DNA of 64,000 nt from Bacillus salacetis (GTDB lineage: Bacteria > Bacillota > Bacilli > Bacillales > Bacillaceae_B), in assembly GCF_003581585.1 (NCBI RefSeq), contig NZ_QXIR01000012.1:53741-117740 (forward strand), in the 5' to 3' direction. Below the pieces are notes generated by a model. That model worked only from the letters and a program-made list of their open reading frames with translations, searched no databases and was not told the DNA's origin. Shown in pieces: positions 60,439-64,000 of the stretch (positions are counted from its first letter, which is position 1; each line of letters starts with the position of its first letter). A program made the position numbers and the translations under genes.

Positions 60439-60511
60439 TTTGGGTTGATGGATTCGGACGATGGAAACAAGGCCCGGTTGAACCGGAATAGGACGAATTA
60501 ATAATTGCTGT

Positions 60512-60970
60512 TTTGGAAAATGGCTTAGCATTAGCGGGAATGGACCAAATAGTGGAGTGACGGTTGGGAAAGTGGTGTATTACTTTCGGGAATGGACCAA
60601 ATTCTGAAGTGGGGCTGGGGGAAATGGTCAATTGATTGCGGGATTGCACCAAATTCTGAAGTGGGGCTGGAGAAATTGGTCCATTACTTGCGGGAATGGA
60701 CCAAATTGTGGAGTGACGCTTGGGAAAGTGGTGTATTACTTTCGGGAATGGACCAAATTGTTGAGTGCTGCCGGGGGAAATGGTCAATTGATTGCGGGAT
60801 TGCACCAAAAAGATGAGCGCCGCGGAAGAAAATGGTCTATTCTTTGCGGAAAAGCACCAAATTGTTGAGTGCTGCTGGGGAAAGTGGTCCATTACTTGCG
60901 GGAATGGACCACTTTTAGAAGTGCTGCTTGGAAAATGGGTCTATTTTTATCGGAAAAGCACCAAAAAGAA
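60512..60970. repeat. Tandem array E, 52 bp period, about eight units
   Basis: A unit reads GGGAATGGACCAAATTGTGG, AGTGCTGCTGGGGAAAG, TGGTCCATTACTTGC. TGGTCCAT and ATGGACCA of the next unit form an 8 bp stem around about 11 bases. Alternative units (TGGTCAAT with ATTGCACCA) change on both sides. It lies between the methyltransferase gene and the S-box leader. Confidence 0.88.
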
Positions 60971-61090
60971 GCACCCATCGAAAAATTGTTGTTATCCAAG
61001 CGGGAGTAACCCAATAAACGGTTCCTAGCCAAAAACGGCCGCAAACCGCAGCCTTAGGTAAATAATTGAGCGAAAATTATAAATAATTGA

Positions 61091-61119
61091 TTGACACGCG
61101 CTCGTTTGCCCTTTATAGT
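61091..61119 (+). promoter_or_regulatory. Sigma-A promoter of the S-box leader
   Basis: TTGACA (61091-61096), 17 bp, TATAGT (61114-61119), about 30 bp before the riboswitch. Confidence 0.8.
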
Positions 61120-61147
61120 GGATTTAATAACTTAATAGTAATTCATT

Positions 61148-61249
61148 TTCTTATCCAGAGAGGTGGAGGGACTGGCCCTTTGATGCCTCGGCAGCGGACT
61201 ATTATTAGTACTGTGCCAATTCCAGTAGCGTAATGCTAGAAGATAAGAA
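61148..61249 (+). ncRNA. SAM-I riboswitch (S box)
   Basis: P1 is TTCTTATC (61148-61155) with GATAAGAA (61242-61249). Inside are the conserved S-box parts CAGAGAGGTGGAGGGACTGG, CCCTTTGATGCCTCGGCAGC, GTGCCAATTCCAG and the AG/TGCTAGAAGATAAG end. When SAM binds, P1 forms and the terminator at 61275 can fold; otherwise ATAAGAAGAG pairs with CTCTTCTTAT of the terminator. It controls the methyltransferase gene at 61337. Confidence 0.95.
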
Positions 61250-61274
61250 GAGACGGTCATTCAATTTGTTTATC

Positions 61275-61310
61275 AACCCCTCTTCTTATGCCGAGAAGAG
61301 GGTTTTTTAC
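61275..61310 (+). terminator. SAM-riboswitch-controlled terminator
   Basis: ACCCCTCTTCT, TATGCCG, AGAAGAGGGT and six T, directly after the S-box aptamer. Confidence 0.92.
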
Positions 61311-61336
61311 ATTTTTTTAAAAAGGAAGGGATTCAA

Positions 61337-62440
61337 ATGACAAAAACATTGGTTGCTGCACCATTCAGAGCGGATCACGTAGGGAGTTTGTTACGGCCGG
61401 AGAGGATTCATCAGGCAAGGAAAGAATTCCAGGCAGGGAGCCTTTCATCGGCAGAACTGCACCAAATTGAAACAGAAGAAATCAAACGAATTGTAGACAA
61501 ACAGATTGAAGTCGGGCTCCAGGCTGTGACCGATGGCGAGTTCCGCCGCAGGTTCTGGCACACCGATTTTCTTGAACATTTAAATGGAGTCGAAGGGTAC
61601 GTTCCTGATCACGGATTCCAGTTTAAAGGGGAGGAAACGGAAAGATACGATGTCCGTGTTACGGGGAAGGTTTCGTTTAATCCGAATCACCCGCATGTGC
61701 AGGATTTTGTTGAATTCGAAGAGATCGTCGGCGACCGGGCGATTGCCAAGCAGACAATCCCGAGTCCCAACCAGTTATTCAATGCCGGGATCCGCAATCT
61801 GGAAATCTATCCGGATGTCCAGGAGTACGCGGAGGATGTCATCCAGACCTACCGTGATGCTGTAAAAGCTTTCTATGATGCAGGATGCCGCTATCTCCAA
61901 TTCGATGATGTATATATAGCGGGCCTCAATGCACCCGAAATCCCCTTCAACGACAGCGGCTATTCCCGTGAGGAATTGATTGATCTGGCCCTGCACGTGG
62001 TGAACAGCGTATTGGAGGATAAGCCTGATGACCTGATCGTGACGACGCATCTCTGCAGGGGAAACTACCGGTCGAAGTGGGCGTTTGAAGGCAGCTACGC
62101 TAAAATTGCACCGGTGTTATTTGCCAAGGAAAAAGTGAACGGATTTTTCCTGGAATACGATGATGACCGTTCCGGCGATTTCAAACCGTTGGATTTCATA
62201 CCAAACGGGGGACCGAGGGTTGTGCTTGGCGTGTTCACCTCGAAGCACGGGACGCTGGAGGATAAGGAAAACATCAAAGCTCGCATTGAAGAAGCGACAC
62301 AATATGTGCCGTTGGAACAGCTCTGCATCAGTCCGCAGTGCGGCTTTGCCTCCACGCACCATGGAAATATCTTAACCGAGGAAGAGCAATGGACGAAGCT
62401 GAAGTATATTGTGGATGTATCAAAAGAGATTTGGGGATGA
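61337..62440 (+). CDS. MetE-C-type methionine synthase (YxjG/YxjH-like)
   Basis: Encodes 367 residues, as do YxjG and YxjH of B. subtilis, which are also S-box genes. FRADHVGSLLRPERIHQARK opens the barrel, VTDGEFRRRFWHTDF binds homocysteine in relatives, and the zinc ligands are in TTHLCRGNYRSKW and SPQCGF. It lacks the N-terminal half of full-length MetE. It should transfer a methyl group to homocysteine to give methionine, methyl donor uncertain. ATG 61337 follows AAAAGGAAGGG. Expression is turned off by SAM through the leader. Confidence 0.9.
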   Translation: MTKTLVAAPFRADHVGSLLRPERIHQARKEFQAGSLSSAELHQIETEEIKRIVDKQIEVGLQAVTDGEFRRRFWHTDFLEHLNGVEGYVPDHGFQFKGEETERYDVRVTGKVSFNPNHPHVQDFVEFEEIVGDRAIAKQTIPSPNQLFNAGIRNLEIYPDVQEYAEDVIQTYRDAVKAFYDAGCRYLQFDDVYIAGLNAPEIPFNDSGYSREELIDLALHVVNSVLEDKPDDLIVTTHLCRGNYRSKWAFEGSYAKIAPVLFAKEKVNGFFLEYDDDRSGDFKPLDFIPNGGPRVVLGVFTSKHGTLEDKENIKARIEEATQYVPLEQLCISPQCGFASTHHGNILTEEEQWTKLKYIVDVSKEIWG

Positions 62441-62448
62441 GAGTGTAG

Positions 62449-62484
62449 ACGGGACGGGGGCTGCCTCGTCCCGTTTGTTTTTTT
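62449..62484 (+). terminator. Rho-independent terminator
   Basis: ACGGGACG, GGGGCTGCCT, CGTCCCGT then TTGTTTTTTT. Confidence 0.82.
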
Positions 62485-62538
62485 ATGGTGCCCCTGTATT
62501 AACTCTTTTTTGGAAGTCATCGATTTCTTCGAATTGAA

Positions 62539-63718
62539 ATGGTGTCCCAATCAGGTTACTTTTCAGGCATCATCGGGGCTGTCTTCCCAAAATGATGCCC
62601 CAATCAGCCAGCAATTCCGGCATCATCGGGGATTTTCCTTTGGATGATGCCGTAAATCATCTGGTATTCGGACATCATCAGGACCTGCCGTTCAAAATGA
62701 TGTCCTAATCCGGCAACTATTTCGGCATCATTGTGGATTTCCTTTCGAATGATGCCGTAAATCACCTGCTATTGGGACATCATCCGCACCTGCCGTTCAA
62801 AATGATGCCCCAATCCGGCCACTATTCCGGCATCATCGTGGATTTCCTTTCGAATGATGCCGTAAATCACCTGCTATTGGGACATCATCCGCACCTGCCG
62901 TTCAAAATGATGTCCCAATCCGGCTGCTATTCCGGCATCATCGTGGATTTCCCTTTGGATGATGCCGTAAATCCCCCGCTATTTGGACATCATCAGGACC
63001 TGCCGTTCAAAATGATGCCCCAATCAGCCAGCAATTCAGGCATCATCGGGGCTATCCTTCCAGAATGATGCCGTAAATCCCCGCTATTTGGGCATCACCG
63101 GGGCCGTCTTCCCAAAATGATGCCCCAATCCGGCAACTATTCAGTCATCATTGTGGGCCACATCCCAGAATGATGTCCTAATCCAGCAACCATTCCGGCA
63201 TCATCGGGGCTATCCTCCCCAAATGATGCTGTAAATCCCCCGCTATTTTGGCATCACCGGGGCCGTCTTCCCAAAATGATGCCCCAATCCGGCTGCAATT
63301 CCGGCATCATCGTGGATTTCCCTATGAATGATGCCGTAAATCCCCCGCTATTGGGACATCATCAGGACCTGCCGTTCAAAATGATGCCCCAATCCGGCCA
63401 CTATTCGGGCATCATCGGGGCTATCCTCCCCAAATGATGCCGTAAATCCCCCGCTATTGGGACATCATCAGCAGCTGCCGTTCAAAATGATGCCCCAATC
63501 CGGCAACTATTCAGGCATCAACGGGGCTATCCTCCCAGAATGATGCCGTAAATCACCTGGTATTGGGACATCACCGGTGCCGTCTTCCCAAAATGATGCC
63601 CTAATCCGGCAACTATTCAGGCATCATCGTGGGCCACATCCCAGAATGATGTCCTAATCCATCCGCAATTCCGGCATCATCGTGCCCACCCACCCAAAAT
63701 GATGCCGAAATCACCCCC
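62539..63718. repeat. Tandem array F, 52-53 bp period, about 22 units in two alternating types
   Basis: Type 1 junctions read CGGCATCAT, about 17 bases such as CGTGGATTTCCTTTCGA, then ATGATGCCG. Type 2 junctions read GGACATCAT, about 18 bases such as CCGCACCTGCCGTTCAAA, then ATGATGTCC or ATGATGCCC. They alternate, giving a higher-order period near 105 bp in the first half. In both types the two arms match, so the difference is compensated. No gene is present; open frames inside are fragments. Confidence 0.93.
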
Positions 63719-63832
63719 TGGCGCAATGCCCCAATCCACCACGGCATCCCTTCCACCCGCCACAGCCATCTTGCGGGGTGCACCAAAGAGTTATATAATG
63801 AGAAATATCTTAGACATAAAGGAGGGAATATC

Positions 63833-63943
63833 ATGCAATCGTTCACTTTAGATATCAAAGAAGAGAAAAAGTATCTTGTCTTTATGATGTCTATTTTTGG
63901 ATTTTTAGCTGCCGACGGGACAGGTCTGTCCATTTTCAGCTGA
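63833..63943 (+). CDS. Possible small protein (36 aa)
   Basis: Encodes MQSFTLDIKEEKKYLVFMMS followed by IFGFLAADGTGLSIFS. AAAGGAGGGAA stands seven bases before ATG 63833, and TATAAT-like sequence (TTATATAATG) lies 35 bp further upstream. The middle is apolar and could sit in a membrane. No family recognised; the small size keeps this uncertain. The last 57 bases of the window show nothing. Confidence 0.4.
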   Translation: MQSFTLDIKEEKKYLVFMMSIFGFLAADGTGLSIFS

Positions 63944-64000
63944 AAATTTAATGTGAGCAATTCATGGATTTCCTAACGATAATCAAAACCACAGGGGATC

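Noticed and set aside
62733..63068. Plus-strand frame of 111 residues in array F
   Set aside because: Repeat-derived frame, broken in other units, no ribosome site.
11468..63718. CRISPR arrays
   Set aside because: The whole 51-53 bp unit is conserved, with no alternation of constant repeat and unique spacer, and no cas gene is present.
1..64000. tRNA, rRNA, prophage or insertion-sequence genes
   Set aside because: No cloverleaf, rRNA signature, integrase, transposase or phage structural gene was recognised in reading both strands.

Overview
The window looks like chromosome from a moderate-GC, low-temperament Firmicute of the Bacillaceae (Bacillus sensu lato; a Rossellomorea-like or other environmental Bacillus would fit). 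Reasons: strong AAAGGAGG-type ribosome binding sites with many TTG and GTG starts, Bacillus-type families (SigM/YhdL/YhdK, SwrC, YclNOPQ, RlmCD, YczE, DUF2512, YhfH-like), sigma-A promoters, an S-box riboswitch and Fur boxes. No rRNA, tRNA, CRISPR array, cas gene, prophage or transposase gene was recognised.

Layout. 1-6430: the end of a divergent polysaccharide deacetylase gene, a mechanosensitive-channel-type protein and a TAXI-TRAP uptake operon (binding lipoprotein, DUF1850 protein, fused permease). 6459-16490: small hypothetical genes, a YciI protein, two S66 (LD-carboxypeptidase/MccF-like) peptidases flanking a nucleotidyltransferase, NUDIX, DinB, an alpha/beta hydrolase, a degenerate DUF2268-like lipoprotein and a GNAT. 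17299-22520: an ECF sigma/anti-sigma pair with a likely autopromoter, then a run of small modifying enzymes (three GNATs and a NUDIX). 22648-31930: DUF2512, an ABM monooxygenase pair, a GntR-ABC operon with an operator over its -10 box, DUF805, sigM-yhdL-yhdK, and a minus-strand pair of unknown genes. 32085-44308: secreted metzincin, rlmCD, an XRE regulator, a two-component/ABC-2 exporter cluster, and a TetR regulator divergent from the RND pump swrC. 44520-46053: a conspicuously AT-rich two-gene unit of unknown function, the best candidate for a horizontally acquired and possibly undescribed system. 46290-54812: lipoprotein, YczE, the glyoxylate shunt (glcB, aceA) with a shared operator, a YhfH-like zinc ribbon and a GntP permease. 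55042-58951: Fur-controlled yclNOPQ-type siderophore uptake. 59018-64000: nitroreductase, O-methyltransferase, and a SAM-riboswitch-controlled methionine synthase.

The most unusual feature is non-coding. Six long intergenic tandem arrays (11468-12051, 16615-17140, 51560-52060, 53800-54136, 60512-60970, 62539-63718) have unrelated sequences but nearly the same period (51-53 bp, about five DNA helical turns), and each unit carries a 6-9 bp inverted repeat that in several arrays varies in a compensated way. A seventh small array (24481-24586) has a 20 bp period. In addition there is a MITE-like dispersed repeat with imperfect terminal inverted repeats (five copies or fragments), a second dispersed element that contains a terminator hairpin, and two near-perfect 53-55 bp palindromes that share a GGGGACAGTCCCC core.
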